Shown here: in pieces, positions 21,234 to 33,204 of the stretch
Numbering within the stretch: the first letter of the stretch is position 1
How the letters are laid out: the number at the start of each line of letters is the position of its first letter
Assembly (NCBI GenBank): GCA_958510875.1
Contig: OY294071.1
Span: 32,022,581-32,086,580 of the forward strand
Length of the DNA: 64,000 nt
Direction: 5' to 3'
Origin: Endomychus coccineus
Taxonomy: Eukaryota > Arthropoda > Insecta > Coleoptera > Endomychidae
Made by a program: the position numbers and the translations under genes
Notes under the pieces: model-generated
Seen by the model: the letters and a program-made list of their open reading frames with translations, nothing else
Told to the model about the DNA's origin: nothing
Database searches by the model: none

Positions 21234-22964
21234 ATTAATTAGAAGAACTGCACTTTATTTTCGGATCAATTATTGTAATATAATGTTATTCTAGTGTAAC
21301 AGCTTTTCACCTTGCCTTGTACTACCAATGTATTTAGCATGTCTCCATCATTTATACGAATTTGAACACCAAACGGTGTTTGTTTTTGTTCTAACGATTC
21401 ATTGAGCCTGCAGATAATCAATTAGATCAAATTCCAACATAGTCGAATAATGAACACTTTATTTGTTCAAACGAGTTTCAACAATTTTAATAGAATATCT
21501 AATGAGCTAACTAATTTTTGTCATTAGTCAAATTTAACTGAATTTTCCACCACATTTGGACCGAAAATTCGTTCTAAGAGAAGAAAAATTAATGAAACTT
21601 TTTAAATCAACTTTAAATTCAAATTAGTCAAACTTTAAATTGTTAAAATCAACTCGTTTCCATTATGCCTTGGATCGATTAAACTTGTATTATTCTCTCT
21701 TTCTGTTGGAATTTGCAAGTTATGTTAATTTTTCTCTATAAATACAAACGTCTCGTTAAAACCTCAGCGGATCGGCAATAATGATTTGCAAGGAAATATT
21801 AAGAAGCCGAGACTGTTATCGCTTCTAACCAAAATTTCTCAGTTTATGTGTAATACTTTATGCTGAATATTAGAACGTCGGATGAAAGGAGTACATCCCT
21901 AGAAATATCTAGTCTCCGTTCGGAAAATCAATGGTTAAGAAAGCAAAGGCTCAGCTAATCGTAAAATCAGATTCTACTTCTCATTACTGTATAAAATTCT
22001 TTCCATTGGAAATGGATACTCAAATTAATTGGAGTTTTCAATGTTGCGCTTATAACAGAACACTGAGTTTTCCTTGAGAAGGCTTTTGGTTTTCTATAGT
22101 ACTATGAAAATCCATATCGTTGTAATTAAGCTATGCATCAACAATAACACTTGGTGGTTTTAACGACTTGATGCCATAGTTACTCTATAAATGTTGTTTT
22201 CTTGATCGTTATGTCCCGCAGCATAGATATTGCTTAATTGTTCATCTCTTGCATCGGACACATAGTAATATGTATGTAATATCGATGTTACCTGATCTAT
22301 GACCATCTAATTATTCCCATATTAATACATCAGGTGATCAATTGTTGCACTACAGTATTTTTACTAACCGTGATGATATAAACTGCCATTGAAAACTTGA
22401 GGAAACTAATATGAAATCACACCTAGGGGACTTCGATAAATTATTTTTTTGTTGCAGCATGAAATAAGGCTCGATCTTTTTCTAGCGTATCAGGCCTTGA
22501 TAGTCCAGTCAAAAATAGCAAAAAAAAAACAGGCCCAACTTTTGATTTGCCAGTTACATCTTGATTCTGAAAATTTCTATTAGCATATTATTTGCTTTGG
22601 TGTACAATGCAGAACCCTCCCAAAAAGGGGTGGAGCCCTTTTCTCATAAATAAATTAATAACAATCAATAATTGATGGGGAAAAAAATTATTTATTCCGG
22701 CTGTAAATACCTTTGAGTTATACATTTAAGTTAACAAAAATTAAAACACTATTATTGATTTATAAATAATATTTGCCCTTGTTGGTTTTCGAGGTTGCTG
22801 ATTACAAATTCGAGGTAAAAAAATATTAATGACCCTTTTATTTGTTAATTAGCAGTAAATAATGGAAGAAGAATTTTTTTTTATATTGACTGCATGCGTC
22901 ATTACAAAAAATAGCACCATTTTCAAACGGAGAGACCATTTCAAGTAAAAAAAGTGGAGAGTTT
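21234..22964. other. Unassigned AT-rich sequence with a TIR-like terminus at 22502
   Basis: Mostly featureless. At 22502 the sequence TAGTCCAGTCAAAAATAG, then ACAGGCC a few bases on, resembles the left ends of the TIR elements at 26511 and 54366. I did not find its partner end. Confidence 0.35.
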
Positions 22965-23160
22965 AGTTTTGGGTTAGTACTTCAACATTCTTTGTTTATT
23001 TTTATAATAACATATTTTAAAAAGACATATTTAGATTTAAAAACCAAAATTTGGGGGTGTCGAAATGCGTCGGCGCAGTTAAAGTGGCCAAACTTACAAA
23101 TTATAATGGACATCGACATAAAACTAAACACGTATCAAAGGCATGTTATTTATTGACAAG
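22965..23160 (+). repeat. Direct repeat flanking PLE copy 1 (left)
   Basis: Matches 24460-24640: gttttgggttagtact, then after a variable middle 'ccaaaacttacaaat' and 'atatcgaaatgaaact'-like blocks. The pair encloses the PLE fragment between them. Confidence 0.55.
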
Positions 23161-23274
23161 TAGATAATTTAATTTTTTCAAATTATTAATTTATTTAAGT
23201 CATTCATAAAAAAACAAATGTTTCTATTTTGACGACACGCTAACTAACCCCATCATTAAAAGGAGCAAAAATAT

Positions 23275-24430
23275 AAACAGCATTACGCGCGGTTAAATTG
23301 TCAAATCCAGAGGACCGTCCCAAAAATTTAAAAATTGTTCATAATACACTGGAAATGAATGGCTACCCAAAAATATTTTTCAATCCCATCATTAAAGAAA
23401 GAATAAACAAAATCTATAATGGAACGTCATATATAAATAACATAAACGGTAATACAGATAATTTTATAACCTTTACCATACATTCTGGAGACCTCAGAGA
23501 AAATTAAAGACATTTTTAAAAAAGTTTGATATAAATGTTGCGCATAAACATACTAACTGTGTTGGGAAATATTTTTCAAATCTAAAACCTTCAATACCTA
23601 AAAAAAACCACACAGTATACAAAATAAATTGTTTAGATTGCAATGGGACTTATATAGGAATCTCTAAGCAATATTTACAAAAACGAATGTATGGCCATAA
23701 GTATAGTACAAGAAACAAAAACTTAGAAAATTCCACCGCCCTTGCTAAACGCTTTGAATATAACCATCAATTCGATTACAAAAATGTTAATATTTTAACT
23801 AAGGAAACCAATTATTATAAAAGATTTTATTCTGGAGATGACGCACACAAAACGTGACTCCAAGTCTGTAAATCATAGAATAGATATTCAATCATCAAGT
23901 CAGATTTATACTAATTTAATTAATTAAAACCTTTGCAAATTTCTACATGCGTCTTTATAATGTAAAAAGTATATTTTAGGTGAATGCTCAAAAGCAATAT
24001 TTCTAATAAGGTCTGACAACCTTTTTCTATTACCTCATAAATCTTCAACATCTGGTTCGAAAGTGGATCCTCGAACGTTATATTTTTAGTTCAGTTCTTT
24101 AGTCGTATTATATACTGTGATTCGATATATATATATATCGAGTTTATAAGAATATTGCTTAGCAGCGCATTCTTAATTTATATACTTAAAACATTAATTG
24201 TGTTATGATTTCGATTGTTCGTGTTTCTGTTCGTTTTGGCGACGTGGCCATTCTTAATTGAGATTAGTACGATAAGGACGCCTTGTGGTGATACAATTAG
24301 TATTAAGAAATCACGTTTTATACAGTTATACGTCTTCTGATGATGATCGTGAGACCGAAACGTACGTGAAAACGAAAATAATAAGCACATGTGTTAGTTT
24401 GACTTATTTCCCGAGAATTTTATATATAAA
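23275..24430 (+). mobile_element. Penelope-like element family 1, copy 1 (3' part)
   Basis: A 5'-truncated PLE. In two frames it encodes the post-RT region (D-R-P-K-N-L-K-I-V, N-G-Y-P-K-I-F-F-N) and a GIY-YIG endonuclease (N-C-L-D-C-N-G-T-Y-I-G-I-S-K-Q-Y-L-Q-K-R, H-K-Y-S-T-R-N). A frameshift lies near 23500. It carries the uninterrupted version of the site where the mariner at 28537 sits in copy 2 (about 23424-23445). The 3' region runs to the ccgagaatttt block near 24425 and includes a hammerhead-like motif. Confidence 0.85.
24305..24385 (+). ncRNA. Hammerhead-like ribozyme motif, PLE family 1, copy 1
   Basis: Box CTGATGA at 24337-24343, helix II candidate GATC-GTGA-GACC (one A-C mismatch), then GAAAC at 24357-24361 followed by GTA. 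Helix III would be the palindrome ACGT. CGTTTT upstream can pair with AAAACG downstream as an outer helix I. One T separates CTGATGA from helix II, as in the family 2 copies. Confidence 0.5.
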
Positions 24431-24459
24431 AAATATCAACTAAAAACCATTAGAGTTTA

Positions 24460-24640
24460 TAGTTTTGGGTTAGTACTTTAATATTTATTTTGATTTTTTT
24501 CTTCGATATCTTGTTTTTAACGGGAGGGATGAAGGTTCAAAAGTCCAAATTTGACTAAATGTAGCCAAAACTTACAAATCATAATAGATATCGAAATGAA
24601 ACTTATACGTATCAAATTTTGAACCAAATTCCAACAAGAT
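24460..24640 (+). repeat. Direct repeat flanking PLE copy 1 (right)
   Basis: The second member of the pair with 22965-23160. Confidence 0.5.
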
Positions 24641-26190
24641 TCATTGTTTAGGTTTGACTTTATATCACTTTTTGAAATTAGCGCAAGATAGGAAAATGAG
24701 AATAATTCGTGTTTAAATCCGCGTCACTCGAACTCAATTTTTCCTGTAAAACTTTTTGGGCAATAAAGAGTATTGTCTTACTTTGAATATGCACTTGGGT
24801 TCAAGTCGATACGGGGTGATATATTTCAGTTTAGAGCAACTTCGCCTCCCGCTGTTGATAGTATACCGAGCGCAAAGCTGGGCTCCATATATTTTATGTT
24901 TATGTGAATTTTAAGCATATTTGTTGAATTATTCGCTATTTTTCGCATTTTTAATACTTTTGACACTCTTCGAAGTCGCCATTTTTTCTGACCTGGATTC
25001 GTAATTAGTGACCTCTAAGACTTCCTAGACAACATTTTGAAGTCAAATAAATCATTTGTTCATTTTAGCCATTCATTGTTTATTAATAGAAGGGGAGGGC
25101 TCCTCCCATTTTTTTTTTGGTTGGATTATGCAATGTGCACCCTTGTTCTTTATTTCTGAGTCTTCCTCCGTCTCCAAAAATCTAGGACAAACCCCCTCTT
25201 CATGTATCAATAAAAAATACCGTGAAAAATACCATGCTGAACATATGAAAATAAGACCCTCAGGAAGGTATAAAGCTTCAGCGGAAGGATGAGGACTATC
25301 TGAAGATGGAGCATTCAATACTCAACACGAACATAGAGGAGATTACACCATTGGAGCCGAAAAATCGTAATCTTTCTTAAAGGATCTGAAACTCGTATTG
25401 TAAATTCAGTACCGAGAGGGGGTGCAATAGTCCTCCAAAAACGCAGTATGAAAAATACCTATAATAATAATCAAATACCCCAAGATGTTTAATCTCTTAT
25501 TCCTAAAATTTACTTGTTACCTTATCCAGTCAAAATGTCACTACATTTAGTATCTAAAAATAACAGTTTGAATAACATTATCGCCGATATTCTTCGATCT
25601 GCCAACAGTTTCAGGTTTTGTGAGAGGATGCGATACCACACCGTCCACTTGGAATATAGGAGTCATTAGATATTCGCCATTTCAAGTAGGTACTGACTCC
25701 TTATCTTATCGGAATTATGCTTGTTAATACTACAGCGAAGTTTGTAATTCCATGTACGAGGGTGAATCTTCTGGGTGTGATTTTAAGGCAAATTTCTCAA
25801 CTTTCGGAGGTTATTCAGAGTTCAATTTGTTCAAGCTCTGTCATAGCTCTCCGCTCACATTCTATTATTCAAGTTGAACATTGAATTGAGTTGTCTGTTA
25901 GTTTGCGATATTCCATTTTGGACAAATGAAAAACAATTGCTTTGTTTATCGCTGAGTTGATTGCAACTCTTTAGCTGTATATTTAATTTCTTACAATTGT
26001 ATGTTTTGAAAATAAATTGTGAAGTTCGATGTTGTAATCAACAGTTTAATCAAAGGAGTATATGACGAAGTCATTGTGTTTTATTTCATTAAGATGTTTA
26101 CTTCTTATTTCCATCACTGAACGTAGTATTTAGTAACAAAGATTCTTGACCCAGGTATGAATTATATCTAAATTCACGGGAAATAGAAAA
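24641..26190. other. Unassigned sequence
   Basis: Two overlapping antiparallel frames near 25056-25318 have no family signature. Nothing else recognised. Confidence 0.35.
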
Positions 26191-26510
26191 AAAAATCAAT
26201 CCGTACCCGTAGATCATCAACTCATTTCCTTGGACGTTGTTTCTTTATTTAGAAATATACCAGTCGTTTTGGCATTGAGTAGCATAAAAAAACGTTGGGC
26301 AGAGATTAAAAACTACACACCTCTAGATCAATCTGAATTTATAAATGCAGTAGAGTTTTGTTTAGATAGGGTGAGCAATATTTTGGACAAATATTCGGCA
26401 CAGCAATGGGATCTCCTATTTCAGCTACTATTGCTAACCTTGTTATGGAATGCCTAGAGGAATCTGTTATAAATTCATTAGATTCTCAACCCATATTCTT
26501 CAAATGGTAT

Positions 26511-28121
26511 TAGTCGAGTTAAATAGGTATTAAAACAGGCCGACTTACGAAAATCGAAAGATATGGACCGATTTTGATGAAACAAAGTGCATTCGATGAC
26601 GTCTGGAAAAAAGCTTACCGGTTAGTTTTTTGTGCAAATTTGTTATTATGTTTTTAACTGAAAAACACTTTTATTAATTTGCAGCGTGAATGCTTTATTA
26701 AAGCAATGTTTTATTTATTGAACAATATGTATTTGAATTATTAAAAAAATTTTTCTGATAATATTCACTGAACCACAGAACAAAATAATTATTAGGTTAT
26801 TGATGATGTCAGTGTGACAATGACATAATTATTTCAAACGTAAAGTTAAGACACAAGTTTTAGATTCCACAACCACCCTTGACCAACATAATTTTTGATA
26901 TCCCGGTATTTAACATCAGAATGAATGAACGTGAAACATTGAACCATAGGTGGGATTGGAACCCATCTCTGATTGTCGAGTACAATGTGTTGTGAAAAAC
27001 TTTGGTCTCGTCAGTTTTGAATTTTTGCGAATATATACCTTTGAAAGGGTATTAGATCCACACTAGTTGCGCATTCCATTAATTCGATGACCCCAGGGTG
27101 ATCAATCCTGAGATTTCCTACCAAAAGACAAGCTTGTTTGTGTCTATTTCGATTTGTGAGTGCATTACCCTGAAACTACTTGAGGCGTTTTACTACGAAT
27201 TGTTTGTAGCTCTTTGGAATCATCTAGATGAATGAAATATGAATCGTAATTTGGACCCGTCACGACTTGGTAATTGTCAACATCACTCTATCATATACGT
27301 ATCATATAAGTTTGGCATATATATGTCCATGATATTTTCGGGATAATAAGTGATGATTTTGATTTAGGTGGTTTTATGAACACGTTCAATACCCGATTTG
27401 ATTCACTCAATTTCACTGTCGAAATAGAAACAGATAAATAATAATTAACACATAAAACGAATGAGAAATTTTACTAATCTGAACAACAGCAGCATCCAAC
27501 AGTAAGTGACATGTGGTGATCATTTATTATGTATCTACATTACAATAGCAGCGTGGTCCACGTATACGTTGCCACGTCTTTATTTTGGGGGGATGGGAGG
27601 GAGGACCGGTTTAGATAAGCAGCTGCTCTATGAACCGGTGGATGCCATAGAGATCTTATTATATGATAGATGCTGTTTTATAGTATAGTGTAGACTCCAT
27701 AGTTTAAGAAAAATACCTACCTGCTACTCCCGCCCGGTTTTTATTACGTATATGTCCATAGTATATGTAAAAGATGCTGTGTGGAATATAAAAAGACTGA
27801 GTAGAGAAATTAAAAAATTAAAAAATTAGAATTCGATTTTGTTTTTGATTTAAATTAGTAACGACCCCCTTTTAACAAATTTTTAAGCATTTAACATAAA
27901 AAAACAACCTCCACAACCCCTAACTGAGGATTTCTGGTTAGTTTTGATGGAATTTTGGAAATTGATCAATTTTTCGGTTAAAAAAATAAAAACAAATTTG
28001 CACAAAAAACTAACCGGTAAGCTTTTTTCTGGACGTCATCCCGAATCGAATGCACTTTGTTTCATCAAAATCGGTCCATATCGTTCGATTTTCGTAATGA
28101 AATACCTATTTGACTCGACTA
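26511..28121. mobile_element. 1.6-kb TIR element inside the PLE RT motif
   Basis: The termini are TAGTCGAGTTAAATAGGTA on the left and the inverted TAGTCGAGTCAAATAGGTA on the right, with inverted similarity continuing for about 130 bp (including gaccgattttgatgaaac and aagcttaccggttag). TAT flanks both ends (26508-26510, 28122-28124), a 3-bp target duplication. No transposase was recognised in the interior, so it is probably non-autonomous. It shares its ends with 54366-56144 and, more distantly, with about 53030-53116. Confidence 0.8.
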
Positions 28122-28536
28122 TATGTAGTTGATTGCCTAATGTGTGTTCCCAACGATAAATCCAGTACGTGATTAATAAATTTAACAGTTTTCACTGTAA
28201 ACTTCAATTTACTTGTGAAATAGAAGTGAACAAAAACATAAATTTCCTAGATATGAAGATTAGGCATGATGCAGATGGAAAAATAAAAACTTCGTGGTTT
28301 ACTAAAGAAGTTTGGTCTAACGTTATCTTCATTCCAATTCCGTTGCACCAACAACTTATGAAACAAGTGTGATAAACAGCCTCACAGATCGCGCGGCTGA
28401 ATTGTCCCACCCAGAGGACCGTCCCAAAAATTTTAAAATTATTCGTAATACATTGGAAATGAATGGCTACCCAGAAACATTTTTCAATCTCATCATAAAG
28501 AAAGAATAAACAAAATCTATAATGGAACGTAATATA

Positions 28537-30000
28537 CTGGGTTCCCCATAATAGACTACCCATTTTAATATTTGAATTAAAATTTTTTTAGTTAACAAAA
28601 CAAGCTTTTTATTTTACTAAATTACAGCTAACTCTTTGGGATTTATGATAACTTATAAATAGTTGGCTAATTTAATTGTAACTTTTAAAAATCACGTCTT
28701 CTAAATGACCTCCACCAACTTCAACACATTTTTCAATATTGGATAAAAAGTGGTTCATTACACGGCGTAGCAAACCTTTGTCTATTCCTTCAACTTCTTC
28801 ACGAATTTTGACTTTCAGTTCCTCGATTGTACCTGGACGACTCGCAAACACTTTGGCTTTGAAATATCCCCACAGGAAAAAATCGGGTGCCGTTAAGTCG
28901 GGGGACCTCGAAGGCCAAGGCAAATCTCCGAATCGAGAAATGAGTCGGCCATTAAACATTTCTCGCAGGACCTTCATTGAGTTTCTGGTAGTATGAGCTG
29001 TTGCCCCATCTTGCTGGAATAGTAAGGCATTGTTTAGTGGTCCTGGTCTATTTAATTCTGGAATGAGAAATGTCTCTAGCATATTAACGTAGCGCTCGGA
29101 TGTTACTGTTACAGCGCGGTTATTTTCATCCTCAAAAAAATAAGGGCCAATAATACCAAAAGATCCTACTCCACACCACACAACAACTTTTGGATTATGG
29201 AGGTTCTGTGTAAAGATTTCACGAGGATTTTCATTTGACCAGTATCTAAAATTATGTTTATTGACCATGCCGTTTAAATAAAAATTTGCTTCGTCGGTCA
29301 TTAGGAGAATGTGAATTGCTGCTTGATGTAAATCCAAAAATTCTTGACAAAATGCTAACCTTGCTTCTTTATCTTGATTGCTAAGGTGCTGTGCCATTTG
29401 ATATTTATAGGGATGAAATTTTAAATCCCTTTGAAGAATTCGATCTAAGCTTCCCGTCGATATTCCTAGGATAAGGGTTTGTCGATTAGCAGACCTTTTA
29501 GGACTTCTCGTAAACGCAATTCTAACTAGTTCAATATTTTCTGGTGTACGAACTGTTCTTCGACGTCCAGGCTTCTTCAAATTGTGTACAGAACCATTTT
29601 CACGCCAATGACGAACCCATAACTTAACAGTTTTACGATTTGGCGCGTGACCCCTATTGTTGTTATTAAACTGACGCCGGAATGCACGCCTAACTTCTTC
29701 TATCGAATTGCTTCTTATGTAAGTTTCTACACAAAACACACGTTGTTGGATTGAGTAATCCATGAAAGTTCAAACGGATGTTGAAATAATGTCTCAAAGC
29801 AAAAAAATTAAATAATTATTGATGAAAACTAACAAACTTCTCGTAGAAAAATGGCGTTCCATGAAATTATTAATTTGATTAATGATTTACTTAAATCCCA
29901 AAGACTACAGAAGATAATCCCACAGAGAACAACCTATTTTGTTATCTCGTAGGGAATTTATTAATAATATAAAATGGGTAGTCTATTATGGGGAACCCAG
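28537..30000 (-). mobile_element. Complete DD41D mariner-type transposon
   Basis: 1464 bp with perfect inverted ends of 30-31 bp (28537-28567 and 29970-30000), each starting CTGGGTTCCCCATAATAGAC. TA duplications lie outside (28535-28536 and 30001-30002). Removing the element and one TA gives a sequence equal to the empty paralog at 23424-23445 except for one base. The interior is a single intact transposase gene on the minus strand. Intact ends plus an open frame suggest a young, possibly active copy. Confidence 0.95.
28672..29763 (-). CDS. Mariner-family transposase (DD41D), intact
   Basis: 363 codons, ATG to stop, no lesion. Residues 1-60 form an N-terminal helix-turn-helix region of the kind annotated as DUF4817 (I-E-E-V-R-R-A-F-R-R, then K-T-V-K-L-W-V-R-H-W). 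The basic linker K-K-P-G-R-R-R-T (63-70) and a second HTH follow (T-G-S-L-D-R-I-L, 103-110). The DDD triad is D157 (L-M-T-D-E-A-N-F), D252 (F-Q-Q-D-G-A-T-A-H) and D294 (S-P-D-L-T-A-P-D-F-F). There are 41 residues between the last two, hence DD41D; rosa-type mariners have this spacing. It acts by cut-and-paste at TA sites. The ATG is 238 bp inside the right-hand end. Database hits may be labelled Tc3-like, but the third residue is Asp, not Glu. Confidence 0.95.
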   Translation of the reverse strand: MDYSIQQRVFCVETYIRSNSIEEVRRAFRRQFNNNNRGHAPNRKTVKLWVRHWRENGSVHNLKKPGRRRTVRTPENIELVRIAFTRSPKRSANRQTLILGISTGSLDRILQRDLKFHPYKYQMAQHLSNQDKEARLAFCQEFLDLHQAAIHILLMTDEANFYLNGMVNKHNFRYWSNENPREIFTQNLHNPKVVVWCGVGSFGIIGPYFFEDENNRAVTVTSERYVNMLETFLIPELNRPGPLNNALLFQQDGATAHTTRNSMKVLREMFNGRLISRFGDLPWPSRSPDLTAPDFFLWGYFKAKVFASRPGTIEELKVKIREEVEGIDKGLLRRVMNHFLSNIEKCVEVGGGHLEDVIFKSYN

Positions 30001-30799
30001 TATAAATAACATAAAAGGTAATACATATATGGATATGAACTATGATATGAATGTCGCGCAGAAGCCTACTAGCTGTGTCGGAAAATTTTTCTCAAATCTA
30101 AAACCTTTAATATCTAAAGATACACAAACCCACACAGTATACAAATTAAATTGTTTAGATTGCGATGGGACTTACACTGGAATCTCTAAACAATATTTAC
30201 AAAAAAGATTGTTTGGTCATAAGTATAGCACAAGAAACAAAAACTTAGAAAATTCCACCGCCCTTGCTAACACTACTTTGATTAGAACCATTAATTCGAT
30301 TACAAAAATGTTAATATTTTAACTGAGGAAACCGATTATTATAAAAGATCTGTTCTGGAGATGATTCACATAAAACGTGACTCCAAATCTGTACATCATA
30401 GGACAGATATTCAAACATTAAGTCAGATTTATACTAATTTAATTAATTAAAACTCTTGCAAATTCCTACATGCGTATTTATAATGTTAAATGTATATTTT
30501 AGGAAGAATGCTCAAAATTAATGTTCCAATAAGGTCTGACACAACCTTTTTCTATTACCTCATAAATCTTTACATATGGTTGGAAAGTAGATACTTAACG
30601 TAATAGTTTTGGTCTTCAGTCGTGAAGAGACTACACCAACTTGCGTTTGTATATTATGAGAATATTACTGAATAGTGAATTTCGATTATTCGTGGTTCTG
30701 TTCGTTTCGGCGACGTGGGCATTTTTGATTGAAATTGGTGGGATTATGACAATTTGTGCTAGTACAATTAGTTTTAAGAAATCTCGTTTTGGACATAAT

Positions 30800-30850
30800 A
30801 ACTCTTCTGATGATGGTCGTGGGACCTAAAGACGAAAATATAAAGCATAA
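30800..30850 (+). ncRNA. Hammerhead-like motif, PLE family 1, copy 2 (decayed)
   Basis: Box CTGATGA, then T, a perfect 4-bp helix II (GGTC-GTGG-GACC), then TAAAG where GAAAC is expected. The helix is better than in copy 1, but the second box is mutated, so activity is unlikely. Confidence 0.5.
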
Positions 30851-30899
30851 GTGTTGAAGTGACCTATTTCCCGAGAATTTATATATAATAAAGTAGTAT

Positions 30900-31260
30900 T
30901 TAGTGTAAGCCGGGGCAAAACAGTTTTTCCAGATTTTCGCCGATATATTCGTTTTGAGCATTTCTGAATCGATCTAGACTATTTTTGACATGTCTGTGTG
31001 GGTGTAACCCAGCGTGGAGACGGTTGCTCCATTCCTATTGTTCGTATGGATTTAAAATTATGCAGATCGCTTTAATTTGGTGAAAATAGGAACATTATTA
31101 TTTTTGGGCGCAGTAGTCCCGTTTCAAGTGGTATTTCTGACATTCATCTTCAGTTTCTCCAATGAAATTACAGTATTTTATAGAACCATAAGAACAACCT
31201 TATTTTTCTGGTTATTAATATATATTTAACATGCAGAAATGTCCGAAATTCTCATTTTAA
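30900..31260 (+). repeat. Dispersed repeat R-x, copy 2
   Basis: Its first part (gttttgagcatttctgaat, 30953-30971) matches 51518-51536. The later part (attatgcag, ataggaac, then cccgtttcaagtggtattt near 31130) matches 53210-53300. It ends near gtccgaaattctca. Non-coding. Confidence 0.6.
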
Positions 31261-31940
31261 TTCTTCGAAGTATGAAGAGGTAGTCTATTTTCTGTGTTCA
31301 CTCTGTAGTGTGATGGTGTAAATAGTTGCCCATGTCTACAACGTTGCATGTCTATGAATAGTTGAAATGTCAGAATAAATGTAGGTTAGAATAGTTTCGA
31401 TACAATAACAATAATACACTATTGATTTTAGTTTTTTTTTGAGAAATGATGCATCAACAAAAAATAGATGGGAATTGTGCGACGTTAAAACTACATTCCA
31501 ACTTTTGCTGACCGGTTTTATAGTTATAACTTTACAAATAATTATGGAAACATATCGCAAATAGACGTGATGCTATGCCGAGATGGTCATCAAAAGCACA
31601 ATTCTGCAAAGCAAATTGCACCTAATGATTATATCTGCTTTTTTCCAACACAACCGGGATAAATACATATTCAACACATACCACACAATATATAAAAATT
31701 ACATTTTCCTTCGAACAATTTTCATATAAGCTGAGAACAGGTATCATCGTATTATTTGTATCCTTCAAATGATATGTAAGAAACCGAATATTGCTTCACA
31801 GTTCTGTTTTCAATAAATAATTTTATTCAAAATCACAATGAAAATCAATAACACTGCCTTTCAGTTCCAGCTTCGTAGAGTATCTCTCGAGGACGCTGGA
31901 TATCCAAAGTTTCTTTTTATTTTAAATAATTACATAGCAA
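31261..31940. other. Unassigned AT-rich sequence
   Basis: No supportable frame or repeat. Confidence 0.4.
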
Positions 31941-31944
31941 TACT

Positions 31945-33180
31945 CAAGATTACAAATAATTTATAAATTTTTGTACACTTTCACAACACGAGAGGGAAAC
32001 CTATATGCCAGCGGTGGAATGTTGGGAAAGGAGATAGGCATTCGAATTTTTCTTGAAGGTTTGGAGGTTATAGGAATAGAGAAAGACCTCACTAGGTAAA
32101 GAGTTCCACAACTTCTGTTCGATAAAAAAATGAAGTCTGGTAGGAAAAAGTTCGGCAAGTCTCGAGCTTGACAATGAAGGGGTGACTAGTTTGAGCTCAC
32201 CTAGTCCGCCTATCTGGAATCTCTAGTGGTGGAACAGACGAGATTTGTGATGAACACCGACCATGGTAATATCTATAGAAGAGGGAGAGTTCTCCCACCT
32301 TTCTACTATGTTCTAGAGAGGTCAATGAACTCGTAAGTGAGACATCATCAATCAGATCGATTGGATAGAATCCAAGAGCTTCAGCGTATGTTTGAGAGCC
32401 GAACTCCAAACATGTGAACAGTACTCCAGGACAGGTCGAATTTGTGCTTTGTAGATTATGAGAAGCTGCTGAGATGTAAAATAGTTCTTTACACGGAATA
32501 GAAAACTAAGTTTTTATGAAGCGGTTTTCGCAATGTACCTCACATGATCGTCCCATGAGAGGGTGCTGTTGGTGGTGATCCCGAGCATGGATATGGAAGA
32601 CTTCATAGGAATAGTTGTACCTGACATCAGCATATTAGAGATTGTGGGATAAGCTTTCCTGGAGAAGATGCAAGCTTGCGGTTTCTTTGCATTAAACTCT
32701 ACTAGATTATCAGATCCCCATTTCCAAATGTGTGCCAGATATCCATTAATTGCGTCAACCTGTCTCTGTCTCGTTCCTCTGGCTTCATTGGATGGTAGGG
32801 GCTTTAGATGAGAAAGCGGTATGAAGGTTATCATCATCTGCAAAGATGTGGACGGGACAGGAGGTCACTTCCAGCATATCGTTTATATGGAGGCCAAGAC
32901 CATCAACTACCACATGGAGTGATCTATCTGACAGAAAACTTTATAGCAAGCGACAAAGTTGAGGCGGCAAACGATATGACAGAAGTTTCCTAAGAAGGCT
33001 TTGGCGCCAGACTCGGTCAAACAATTTGGAGAGCTAGAGGTTCCCCATGTGTTACATAGACAAGCAGGTCTCCTGTTGATCTCTGCTGACGAAAGCCATT
33101 CACGATTTTAGAGCTCTTTAGGTATTGGATGAGCTTGATGTTGATTATATAGTGTAAGGGAAGTATTGTACCTAAAATAA
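31945..33180 (-). mobile_element. LINE-A copy (RT fingers/thumb to 3' end)
   Basis: The minus frame reads Q-V-D-A-I-N-G-Y-L-A, W-G-S-D-N-L-V-E-F-N-A, M-S-G-T-T-I-P-M-K-S-S-I-S-M-L-G-I-T and S-W-D-D-H-V-R (32514-32843). It continues L-E-H-S-R-K-V-G-E-L-S-L-F-Y-R-Y-Y-H-G (32197-32409) and ends with a 3' UTR after S-R-V-V-K-V-Y-K-N-L. The RT motif with the Asp pair is deleted (the Y/F-A-D-D block is absent between 32860 and 32960). Same orientation as the copy at 19470. Confidence 0.85.
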
Positions 33181-33204
33181 TGTGTGACATTTTCGTTAGT
33201 TCAT

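Larger units (their letters stand above)
26195..30890 (+). mobile_element. Penelope-like element family 1, copy 2, with two nested insertions
   Basis: The PLE reads, on the plus strand, an RT start (L-D-V-V-S-L-F-R-N-I-P, 26225-26260), I-F-G-T-A-M-G-S-P-I-S-A-T-I-A-N (26407-26455, after a frameshift), and F-F-K-W-Y at 26496-26510. A TIR element (26511-28121) interrupts it. Coding resumes with V-V-D-C-L-M-C-V-P-N-D-K, F-T-C-E-I-E-V-N-K-N-I-N-F-L-D-M-K-I and D-R-A-A-E-L-S. A mariner (28537-30000) interrupts it again, and the GIY-YIG endonuclease follows (N-C-L-D-C-D-G-T-Y-T-G-I-S-K-Q-Y-L, about 30145-30240). It is 5'-truncated. The order RT then GIY-YIG EN is diagnostic of endonuclease-positive PLEs. 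Confidence 0.9.

Noticed and set aside
25056..25318. Overlapping antiparallel frames of about 80 codons
   Set aside because: Mutually overlapping, no motif, A/T-rich text; chance.
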